42,117 nt of DNA, from positions 1-42,117 of the forward strand of contig JAHHHD010000044.1 in NCBI GenBank assembly GCA_019359505.1, read 5' to 3'. Origin of the DNA: Drouetiella hepatica Uher 2000/2452. Lineage in GTDB: Bacteria; Cyanobacteriota; Cyanobacteriia; Elainellales; Elainellaceae. The translations under genes were made by a program, and so were the position numbers. This document shows, piece by piece, positions 36,503 through 42,117 of the stretch. The number at the start of each line of letters is the position of its first letter. Positions within the stretch are counted from its first letter, which is position 1. The notes under the pieces are model-generated. The model ran no database searches and had not been told where the DNA came from. It was given only the letters and a program-made list of their open reading frames with translations.

Positions 36503-37840
36503 ATGACTGATGCGATGGATTTACAGAATGCTGATCTGCTTGAGAAAATTCGACAGCAGTTTGATAGTCAACCCTATCCCAATATTCCGATCGAAGGGTC
36601 GCCCAAAGAAGATGCTAATGAGCTATACGTTCATAACTTGCTCACGCCGTTTTATTTGCGTAATCAAAGGCTGATTGATCACCGAAATATTGCCATCCTA
36701 GATGTTGGATGCGGCAGTGGCTACAAGACATTGAGTCTGGCAGAAGCTAATCCAGGCGCGACCATCGTGGGTATTGATCTGTCAGAGAAATCTCTGGAGT
36801 TAGCGCGGCAAAGATTGAACTTCTATGGCTTTGCAGAGACTCAGTTTCATCAGCTTCCCCTTGATCAAGTCACCCAGCTGGGTCTGGAGTTTGATTACAT
36901 CAACTGCGATGAAATGCTCTATCTGGTGCCCGATTTGGTGGAAACCTTGCGGATACTAAAGTCTGTAATGAAGCCGAAAGGAATCCTGCGGGGGAATCTA
37001 CATAGCTTATATCAACGTCAAAACTATTTTCGAGCACAAGAGCTATTTACCCTGATGGGATTGATGCAGAGCAATCCGGAAGAGGCGGAAATTAACACAG
37101 TTCTCGAAACACTGAATTCTTTCAAGGATGGAGTGCCTCTGAAACGGGAGACTTGGCGACCAAAAGACGCATCAGGCAATCCACAGCAGTATGTTTTGAT
37201 GAACTTTTTGTTTCAAGGCGATCAGGGTTACATCATCCCTGATCTATTCGAGGCGCTGGGCGAAGCTGATTTGGAGTTTATTTGTATGGTGAATCAGCGC
37301 CATTGGGATTTGCAGAACCTGTTTCAAGATCCGCAGAATCTCCCTGAATTCTGGCAAAAAGCTTTGCCGCACCTGTCCATTAAGGAACGACTTCAGCTCT
37401 TTGAACTGATTGCACCTGTGCATCGGCTGCTCGATTTTTGGTGCGGGCAACCTGAGCAAACTGAAGCGTGGCAAATACCGCAGTCCTGGGAGTTGAATGA
37501 TTGGCAAACTGTACAGGTTCATCTTCATCCACAGCTCTGTACAGCTAGCGTCAAAGCTGCGCTGATTGAGGCAGTAGAGCAACAGCGATCGTTTGAGTTA
37601 AGCCGCTATCTTTCTGCGCCCGTCACAGCACCCGTATCGCTGAGCGCCTATCTTGCCGCCTGTCTGCTTCCCCTATGGGATGCACCTCAACCCTTTCCAA
37701 AGCTGGTGCAGCGCGCCCTCAAGGTGCGGAGCCGTCATCCCGTCACGCTTCAACCCACCAATCCTCATCAAGCCAGTCAGGAATTGCGTGAAGCTTTGAT
37801 TAGCTTAGAACTGCACCTGTATGTCTTGCTGATTCGATAG
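36503..37840 (+). CDS. SAM-dependent methyltransferase with C-terminal extension
   Basis: The 445-residue product has a class I methyltransferase domain in its first half. Motif I is AILDVGCGSGYKTLSLAEANP (about residues 68-88), the acidic ribose-binding loop is IVGIDLSEKSLELARQRL, and FDYINCDEMLYLVPDLVETLRIL matches motifs II and III. The opening QQFDSQPYPNIPIEGSP is a sequence I associate with a cyanobacterial subgroup. The second half (about 250-445) is an alpha-rich region without a recognised domain and includes a VSLSAYLAACLLPLWDAPQPFP stretch. The methyl acceptor is unknown. Confidence 0.85.
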   Translation: MTDAMDLQNADLLEKIRQQFDSQPYPNIPIEGSPKEDANELYVHNLLTPFYLRNQRLIDHRNIAILDVGCGSGYKTLSLAEANPGATIVGIDLSEKSLELARQRLNFYGFAETQFHQLPLDQVTQLGLEFDYINCDEMLYLVPDLVETLRILKSVMKPKGILRGNLHSLYQRQNYFRAQELFTLMGLMQSNPEEAEINTVLETLNSFKDGVPLKRETWRPKDASGNPQQYVLMNFLFQGDQGYIIPDLFEALGEADLEFICMVNQRHWDLQNLFQDPQNLPEFWQKALPHLSIKERLQLFELIAPVHRLLDFWCGQPEQTEAWQIPQSWELNDWQTVQVHLHPQLCTASVKAALIEAVEQQRSFELSRYLSAPVTAPVSLSAYLAACLLPLWDAPQPFPKLVQRALKVRSRHPVTLQPTNPHQASQELREALISLELHLYVLLIR

Positions 37841-37864
37841 CGGTCATTTAGCCAGGGTTTCACA

Positions 37865-38218
37865 CTATTTTCTCCAGCGATCGAACTGATCTTCAGAACA
37901 ACCGTTGACATACTGATTAAAAACCCATCCTTGCAGTGGAGTGTAGGGCTGGGGCGGTTGACCAGAATCCCGCGCCGCGAGTTGAACCCAATTTCCTCTC
38001 CGTCCCACAGCCCTTACACCGTCTCCACGATTCAGTTGAGCGATAACAGAAGACTGCGTATTGGGTGCTTGTCTAATATTGACAGTATTGGCATTGATAA
38101 AACTACAGGTGGTATTAGTCTCAACCTCAATTTGATAGTCTGGATCGCTCTGCGCAAAGGCTAGTTCAGTCTGCAAGCTCATCGATAAGGCTATCAATAA
38201 GGTCATCAAGCTTTTCAT
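37865..38218 (-). CDS. Secreted SH3-domain protein
   Basis: The 117-residue product has a signal peptide (MKSLMTLLIALSMSLQTELAFAQ, cleavage after AFA), then one bacterial SH3_3-type domain (TVNIRQAPNTQSSVIAQLNRGDGVRAVGRRGNWVQLAA.. GWVFNQYV). Two cysteines (CSF and NGC) could form a disulfide across the domain. Such domains bind cell-wall peptides. It is convergent with the methyltransferase gene. Confidence 0.85.
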   Translation of the reverse strand: MKSLMTLLIALSMSLQTELAFAQSDPDYQIEVETNTTCSFINANTVNIRQAPNTQSSVIAQLNRGDGVRAVGRRGNWVQLAARDSGQPPQPYTPLQGWVFNQYVNGCSEDQFDRWRK

Positions 38219-38457
38219 AGTTTAGGAATTTCCACAAGTCGGATAGTGTTATGAATGCTGTTAATACTCAGAGAATCGGGCATTCTCTTTAAGAATCAGA
38301 TATTACCCCTTACATTCCGCAGAATTAATCTTAATTTGTAAAACTTCTGATGAACGATCGCCTTCTCTTCCATCTAATCGTCGCTTCTCAACATTCGATC
38401 GCGAGTCGATGCAATGCGATCGCAGCCGTTCATGATGTTGCAGATTGCCGATCGCAA
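38219..38457. other. Intergenic region, HIP1-rich
   Basis: It contains several GATCGC/GCGATCG motifs at about 38355-38456 and no supported gene or hairpin. It marks the boundary between ordinary genes and the small-gene region. Confidence 0.4.
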
Positions 38458-38610
38458 TTAATATTCCATACCGCCTGACTGCCGGAATTGGGTCAAACGT
38501 TCAGCTTTGGAGAGAATCACCAGAGCTTTATCAATGTCTCTCACCTTGATCGCTCTGAGGGCGATCAGGATGGATTTAATCTGGGCAATCTCATCGTCTG
38601 AAAGAGTCAT
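38458..38610 (-). CDS. Small acidic protein of unknown function
   Basis: ATG 38610 (MTLSDDEIAQIKSILIALRAIKVRDIDKALVILSKAERL) gives 50 residues, predicted to be mostly helical. The frame stays open to 38676, but the added residues are less plausible. I do not recognise a family; similar short helical proteins occur beside small-gene clusters in cyanobacteria. Confidence 0.5.
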   Translation of the reverse strand: MTLSDDEIAQIKSILIALRAIKVRDIDKALVILSKAERLTQFRQSGGMEY

Positions 38611-38782
38611 ATCTGCGATCTCCAATTTGAAAACTAAACTTTGTTCAAGCGTACAACGATTAGGGCAATAGGGCAATAGGGCAATACTTTTTCTGCCCTA
38701 TATGTCTCACTTAACAAGAGAGAATAGCCTTACAGGAATTTTAAGCAACCCTGTTTAGCACTTTATGGGCAGTGATGAAGTC

Positions 38783-38974
38783 ATGGCTGAGAAGAAAGCC
38801 CAGATCCGAGTGTACTTGCCTACAGACATAGACAAGGTTCTCAAAATCCTGGCAGCAGTCAAGGAATCTTCTGTGAATGCCATTGTGAATGAAGCGATCG
38901 AACATTGGCTGGAAGAAAATGATCAGCAAGAAATCATCCAGAGGCTGAATCTAGACACATTAGACGAACTGTGA
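38783..38974 (+). CDS. Ribbon-helix-helix (CopG-like) protein, copy 1
   Basis: The 63-residue product starts at ATG 38783 (MAEKKAQIRVYLPTDIDKVLKILAAV); ATG 38765 would add six residues. A short beta strand (AQIRVYLP) followed by two helices, the second containing SSVNAIVNEAIEHWL, fits the ribbon-helix-helix fold used by antitoxins and small repressors. The next gene is a diverged paralogue. No toxin gene of the usual kind is adjacent. Confidence 0.65.
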   Translation: MAEKKAQIRVYLPTDIDKVLKILAAVKESSVNAIVNEAIEHWLEENDQQEIIQRLNLDTLDEL

Positions 38975-38980
38975 TTTCTC

Positions 38981-39199
38981 TTGTCGCCAATCGCTAAATT
39001 AAGGCTGACCCGCTTGCCTAAACGAAAACCGCAAATTAGAGCCTATGTTGACGAAGATATAGACAAACTCCTGAAAGCGTTAGCAGGAGTGATGGATAGC
39101 TCTATGAATGCGATCGTGGTTGAAGCCCTAGAAGATTGGCTGAGTAAACCTGAGATTCAAGACAAAATCGAAAAGCACAGGCTAGACGAGCTTGAGTAG
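38981..39199 (+). CDS. Ribbon-helix-helix (CopG-like) protein, copy 2
   Basis: The 72-residue product starts at TTG 38981, only 6 bp after copy 1. It shares with copy 1 the pattern QIRxYxxxDIDKxLKxLAxVxxSSxNAIVxEAxExWL and the Leu/Asp-rich end (LDELE), so the pair looks like a tandem duplication. The N-terminus is more basic (KLRLTRLPKRKP). It is a likely DNA-binding dimer, possibly forming heterodimers with its neighbour. Confidence 0.65.
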   Translation: MSPIAKLRLTRLPKRKPQIRAYVDEDIDKLLKALAGVMDSSMNAIVVEALEDWLSKPEIQDKIEKHRLDELE

Positions 39200-39241
39200 C
39201 GTTTTGATTTTTGCAATCAAGATCTAGGGGAATCAAGCTTT

Positions 39242-39383
39242 GATCGCACCCACAAAAGCGATCGCCCCTCTGAAATATCTCTTGATTGATACGTTGGAAA
39301 ATGAAGCGATCGAGTTGTGGGTAGGTTTGTGCTGAAAGCGATCGCAATACTGTCTCTACTGGAGAGTTGAGCCGCCGCAGATA
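39242..39383. repeat. Modular HIP1 repeat, locus 1 (core and 3' module)
   Basis: The core (39242-39309) contains CACAAAAGCGATCGCCCCTC, TGAAATATCTCTTGATT and GTTGG.A..ATGAAGC. It is followed by a 3' module (39303-39383) with GTCGAGTTGTGG-like sequence, GCGATCGCA, and TCTCTACTGGAGA. The same two modules occur at 41762-41923. It fills most of the gap between the RHH pair and the HNH pair. Confidence 0.8.
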
Positions 39384-39488
39384 AGCTCTTGACGGTCGGC
39401 TTCAACGATTTGTTCGACCGCAACCACTACTCTGACACGTTCGCTTACACTGAGCTTATGACAAGTTGCAGGTTGATCCCATTGCTCT

Positions 39489-39698
39489 ATGCCCGAAATC
39501 ATTGAGATCCCCATTGAATTGACCCGATTCCAACTGCCCCAAGCGGTACAAGCACGCTTACAATTTCTGCTGGATCGCCAAGATGAAGGGAATACACTGT
39601 CTCAGGCAGAGCGGCAGGAAGCGGAGGGGCTGGTTGAACTGGCAGAATTCCTATCTTTGTTGCGGTTGCGCTCAACACGAGTGATGCAGCAAGGTTAA
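39489..39698 (+). CDS. Small partner protein preceding an HNH gene
   Basis: The 69-residue, mostly helical acidic protein (IELTRFQLPQAVQARLQFLLDRQDEG, then LSQAERQEAEGLVELAEFLSLLRLR) stops directly before the HNH start (TAA 39696-39698, ATG 39699). I recall the same two-gene arrangement in other cyanobacteria. Its role is unknown; an immunity or regulatory partner is possible but not shown. Confidence 0.7.
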   Translation: MPEIIEIPIELTRFQLPQAVQARLQFLLDRQDEGNTLSQAERQEAEGLVELAEFLSLLRLRSTRVMQQG

Positions 39699-40112
39699 AT
39701 GACAACGATTCCACCGTCTCTGCGGCGATCGGTCATTCAAAGAGCCGACGATCGCTGCGAATATCGCGGTATTTCTCAGGTGGGGCAAGTGGCAACGTTT
39801 CATATCGACCACATTATTCCCGTGGTTGCAGGTGGCGAAACTACGTCTGACAATTTAGCCCTTGCCTGTGTCTCCTGCTCACTCCGTAAGGGGGCGCGTC
39901 AGAAACTTGAGGATTTAGAAACAGGCGAAAGGGTTATCATTTTCAATCCACGCCAACAGACCTGGAAGAAACATTTTCGTTGGGATGGCGTAACCGTGGT
40001 TGGATTAACTGCTACGGGACGAGCAACGGTTGCAGCACTGGATTTGAATCGGGCAGCGATGCTGGCAATCCGTGCAGAAGAAGAATTACTGGGTCGTCAT
40101 CCACCCCTATGA
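39699..40112 (+). CDS. HNH endonuclease-like protein lacking one zinc Cys
   Basis: The 137-residue product has the HNH core FHIDHIIPVVAGGETTSDNLALACVSC, with the metal-binding HIDH and the second Cys pair CVSC. The first zinc pair, normally CxxC in DRCEYCG, reads CEYRG here. A single base change (C at 39765, Cys TGC to Arg CGC) would explain it. The fold may therefore be destabilised or the protein inactive. The rest of the family region, including SLRKGARQKLEDLETGE, is intact. It follows the small partner gene without a gap. Confidence 0.85.
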   Translation: MTTIPPSLRRSVIQRADDRCEYRGISQVGQVATFHIDHIIPVVAGGETTSDNLALACVSCSLRKGARQKLEDLETGERVIIFNPRQQTWKKHFRWDGVTVVGLTATGRATVAALDLNRAAMLAIRAEEELLGRHPPL

Positions 40113-40131
40113 AAACAAAACATCTACAGCG

Positions 40132-40260
40132 CGATCGCTCCTCTGATTCTCGATTGATGCTTTAGAGAGTAGAGCGATCGCCATACAATGCTGCGTCGCC
40201 CCCATCAAAGCGATCGCCCCTCTGAAATATCTCTCGACCGATGTGTTGGGGAATAGAGCC
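40132..40260. repeat. Modular HIP1 repeat, locus 2 (two partial cores)
   Basis: It has GCGATCGC, CTCTGATTCTCGATTGATG and GAGTAGAGCGATCGCC (40132-40182), then ATACAATGCTGCGTCGCCCC and a second core up to 40260. The repeat ends at the stop region of the ParE-like gene. Confidence 0.8.
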
Positions 40261-40550
40261 TATCTCCGGTTTTTCCAGTATCCCGGTTCTCGGCTGCAAT
40301 GCATGACGGCAAGAATGAGAATGTAGTCTGGCTCGATCGTATACAAAATGCCGTAGGGAAACTTTTGGGTGAGGCAGCGCCGAATGTCTTCGTCAATTAT
40401 CTGCCAACGGGTGGGCGATTCCCGGATGCGATAGACTGCATTTTCAACTGCATCAATGAATGCTTGTGCGACCTCTATGCGTTGCTGCGTATAGTATTCA
40501 ACGGCTTCAGCGTATTCAGCTAGCGCTTCAGGGTGAAAGACATATTTCAT
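40260..40550 (-). CDS. ParE/RelE-family toxin
   Basis: A 96-residue ParE/RelE-fold protein: YVFHPEALAEYAEAVEYY at the N-terminus, a helix ending AFIDAVENAVYRIRESP, then RRCLTQKFPYGILYTIEPDYILILAVMHCSREPGYWKNR, with the conserved Phe-Pro-Tyr-x-Ile/Leu beta hairpin and C-terminal PGYW. ParE members poison gyrase and RelE members cleave mRNA; the sequence alone does not decide. It follows the antitoxin with a 1-nt overlap (TAATG). Confidence 0.88.
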   Translation of the reverse strand: MKYVFHPEALAEYAEAVEYYTQQRIEVAQAFIDAVENAVYRIRESPTRWQIIDEDIRRCLTQKFPYGILYTIEPDYILILAVMHCSREPGYWKNRR

Positions 40551-40777
40551 TACTCAAGTAGCTGCCTTACCTGAGCTAAAGCCTCATCTCCATCAATGGT
40601 TTGAATGCTGCCATTTCTCACTTCATTCCGTCGTCGCTTTGCTACCGCTATCCACGTTGACTGAATCGCTGGATCAGTATCGAATTCTAAGCTTTCTACC
40701 AATTTCTCAGCGAGAAGCGCTCTAGACGCACTGGGTAGAGATAAGAGTTCTTCGGTTAGTTCTTCGATCGACTTCAT
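40550..40777 (-). CDS. Addiction-module antitoxin
   Basis: The 75-residue acidic protein (MKSIEELTEELLSLPSASRALLAEKLVESLE, then WIAVAKRRRNEVRNGSIQTIDGDEALAQVRQLL) matches the short helical antitoxin component commonly paired with ParE/RelE toxins in cyanobacteria. Antitoxin-first order and the 1-nt stop/start overlap support a functional pair. It probably represses its own promoter, but no operator was identified. Confidence 0.88.
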   Translation of the reverse strand: MKSIEELTEELLSLPSASRALLAEKLVESLEFDTDPAIQSTWIAVAKRRRNEVRNGSIQTIDGDEALAQVRQLLE

Positions 40778-41079
40778 GAGTAGTCATAACCTGCTTGACT
40801 TTACCCATAGTTTAACAGGGTCATGGGCGCGACCTCGATGCAAGTCTCCCTATTTTAACTTGAGCGATCGTCATGCAATGCTGCGCCGCCCCCACCAAAG
40901 CGATCGCCCCTCTGAAGTATCTCTCGATTAAGGCGTTAAGGAATGAAGCGATCGCCATGCAATGTTGCGTCACCCCACCAAAGCGATCGCCCCTCTAAAG
41001 TATCTTTCGATCGATGTGTTGGAGAATAGAGCGATCGCATACCGAGAAGTATTTGTGTGGCTAGTGCATTGAGATTATT
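40778..41079. repeat. Modular HIP1 repeat, locus 3 (leader module and two cores)
   Basis: A leader-like module (40822-40862; GCGACCTCGATGCAAGTC, CCTATTTTAACTTGAGC) is followed by two tandem cores (about 40862-40950 and 40948-41038), each with ATGCAATG(C/T)TGCG, AAAGCGATCGCCCCTCT and AGTATCT(C/T)TCGAT. On the minus strand the leader module ends at an ATG (40824-40822) that opens only a 7-codon frame. It thus looks like the upstream region of a lost gene copy. Confidence 0.85.
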
Positions 41080-41457
41080 TTAGATGGCGCTATTCTTGCG
41101 TAGTTCAACAAGTCCATCCTCGGCAACCTGAATAGTAAGTTGATAGCCTTCCATTAATGACATCCCGACCAGCGGATCTGAATCAGCTTCATCTACTGGG
41201 ATTGTTAGCAATGCTCCATCCCAGACTACAACCGCTTCGTAAACATCAAAGACACACTCACTGCCATCTCCGAGAATGGCTCGTCCTCGTCTTTTCCAGA
41301 TCAAACCCAATTCAGTAATCAAATCAGGAGGCAGTGACAACCAACCATTAAATCCAGTATCTACGATCGCATCTTGTAGAAAAACTGCACCATCGGAACG
41401 GCAAATTGACAATGGAATGATAGGTTCAAAATCTGCGTTGACCACTCCCGTAATCAT
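41080..41457 (-). CDS. Clan AA (retropepsin-like) aspartic protease
   Basis: A 125-residue product from ATG 41457 (MITGVVNADFEPIIPLSI). It has the single catalytic motif DTG in AIVDTGFNGWLSLP (near residue 38) and a hydrophobic second half ending LVGMSLMEGYQLTIQVAEDGLVEL, typical of retropepsin-like single-lobe proteases that act as dimers. The start overlaps the TGA of the preceding small gene (ATGA), indicating translational coupling. An in-frame start at 41520 is inside that gene and less likely. The target is unknown. Confidence 0.83.
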   Translation of the reverse strand: MITGVVNADFEPIIPLSICRSDGAVFLQDAIVDTGFNGWLSLPPDLITELGLIWKRRGRAILGDGSECVFDVYEAVVVWDGALLTIPVDEADSDPLVGMSLMEGYQLTIQVAEDGLVELRKNSAI

Positions 41458-41723
41458 GCAAGTCTCCGAACCCGTCCACCAAATCGACGAACGTGACGAG
41501 AACCGATACGAACAATCCAAATTTGAGCATCGGGATAACGGGCTTCAAGGCGATCGCACGCCTCAATTTCGCTAGCATCGACTTCAAAGGCTCCGGTTTC
41601 GATGTCGATCGCTACAATTTTGCCTTGTTCTGCTTCGACTTGGGAGCGAATCTGAGATTCATAGATCTCGTCGCCACGTCGAGCAAATTCTTCTTTGCTG
41701 TAGCGGGGTTGTCGAACTGTCAT
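41454..41723 (-). CDS. Small protein coupled to the aspartic protease
   Basis: The 89-residue product from ATG 41723 (MTVRQPRYSKEEFARRGDEIYESQI, then EQGKIVAIDIETGAFEVDASE and AQIWIVRIGSRHVRRFGGRVRRLA). It has a basic C-terminal tail. GAGG lies 8 nt before the ATG, and a TAAAAT-like -10 lies further upstream within the repeat leader module. I recall this protein as a frequent partner of clan AA proteases in cyanobacteria. Its role (antitoxin-like, substrate or adaptor) is unknown. Confidence 0.8.
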   Translation of the reverse strand: MTVRQPRYSKEEFARRGDEIYESQIRSQVEAEQGKIVAIDIETGAFEVDASEIEACDRLEARYPDAQIWIVRIGSRHVRRFGGRVRRLA

Positions 41724-41762
41724 GGCGTGACCTCGATGCAAGTTTCCCTATTTTAACGTGAG
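41721..41762 (-). promoter_or_regulatory. Leader module of the small-protein/protease operon
   Basis: Read on the minus strand it contains TTAAAATAGGG (possible -10), then CTTGCATCGAGGTCACGCC and the ATG. GAGG serves as ribosome-binding site. A near-identical copy lies at 40822-40862, where the following gene is missing. Confidence 0.7.
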
Positions 41763-41923
41763 CGATCGCCATGCAATGCTGCGTCACCCCACCCAAAGCG
41801 ATCGCCCTTCTGAAGTGTCTCTCAATTTATGAGTTGAGGCATGAAGCAAGTCGAGTTGTGGCTAGGTTTGCATTGAAGGCGATCGCAGCATGCCGTCTCC
41901 ACTGGAGATTCAAGCCGCATAAC
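41762..41923. repeat. Modular HIP1 repeat, locus 4 (core and 3' module)
   Basis: A core (41762-41845; GCGATCGCCATGCAATGCTG, CACCCAAAGCGATCGCCCTTC) is followed by the 3' module (41842-41923; GTCGAGTTGTGGCTAGG, GGCGATCGCAGCATG, TCTCCACTGGAGA), which matches 39303-39383. Together with the leader module at 41721-41762 this is the most complete copy. Confidence 0.85.
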
Positions 41924-42117
41924 GATTCACTTGAGCCGCTGCAAACTATTTTTGCAAGGCACCAAAATCTTTCGACAGTCTGCTCCAAGTGAATTATGGG
42001 GGTACGGGGCTGAAATTGAGTAGTACACTCGATTTCAAGACTCGGAGGAAGCGGGTGACGACTTTCCAAGCGGGTGACACCCGATGTCTATAACAATATC
42101 GCACGCACTCGCCTCTT
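41924..42117. other. Window end, no gene identified
   Basis: AAGCGGGTGAC occurs twice (42049-42059 and 42069-42079). No protein gene is supported on either strand up to the window edge. A tRNA-like pattern was considered and rejected. Confidence 0.35.

Noticed and set aside
39242-41923. Possible CRISPR array from spaced GCGATCGC repeats
   Set aside because: The repeats are HIP1 octamers in longer homologous modules. Intervals are themselves repeated rather than unique spacers, and no cas genes are present.
41827-42069. 80-codon minus-strand frame near the window end
   Set aside because: It runs through the 3' repeat module and has no protein-like features.
42040-42117. tRNA-like sequence at the window edge
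   Set aside because: AAGCGGGTGAC resembles a reversed tRNA 3' end, but no T-loop TTCRA, anticodon arm or full cloverleaf could be drawn.

Overview
The window is chromosomal DNA from a cyanobacterium, most plausibly a filamentous non-heterocystous type, although the sequence does not fix the genus. Supporting signs are very frequent HIP1 octamers (GCGATCGC), cyanobacterial-type UrtA, ClpC, QueF and a DUF3143 protein, an NtcA-type promoter, a giant NB-ARC/WD40 protein and several families of long palindromic repeats.

Layout. 1-3.9 kb: urea assimilation on the minus strand, in transcription order ureE, ureF, ureG (nickel insertion into urease) and urtA (urea-binding lipoprotein), with a perfect NtcA site plus -10 box in front of urtA. 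4.0-4.6 kb: a broken MarR/SCP2-like remnant. 4.7-7.2 kb: clpC. 7.5-9.1 kb: a pentapeptide-repeat membrane protein and rimI. 9.3-12.5 kb: lysA, cdaA (c-di-AMP synthase) and uppS on the plus strand. 12.6-14.8 kb: DUF3143 gene, ilvC and a coiled-coil membrane-anchored protein. 15.2-19.0 kb: a 1257-residue STAND NTPase with two predicted seven-bladed WD40 propellers. 19.0-23.4 kb: MFS transporter, queF, ferritin-like diiron protein and an RTX-type calcium-binding protein. 23.8-38.2 kb: mostly housekeeping and metabolic genes (PQQ-type sugar dehydrogenase lipoprotein, VOC protein, mobA, PAP2 phosphatase, lipid/diacylglycerol kinase, def, TauE/SafE exporter, membrane protein, argS, C39-like peptidase, nadC, DUF362 protein, ArsC/Spx protein, methyltransferase, SH3 protein).

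38.4-42.1 kb is different in character. It holds very small genes: two tandem ribbon-helix-helix-like proteins, an HNH pair whose nuclease lacks a zinc cysteine, a ParE/RelE toxin-antitoxin pair, and a translationally coupled small-protein/aspartic-protease pair. They are separated by four copies of a modular HIP1-rich repeat. One repeat module includes the leader and start codon of the small-protein gene, so genes and spacers seem to have been copied together.

Two window-wide themes stand out. First, there are at least four kinds of long palindrome, two of them present as clear homologous pairs. Second, there are about ten short tandem duplications of 10-27 bp, several in frame inside genes (ureE, ureF, ureG, queF, the sugar dehydrogenase lipoprotein). 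No rRNA, CRISPR array or intact transposase was seen, and no convincing tRNA.
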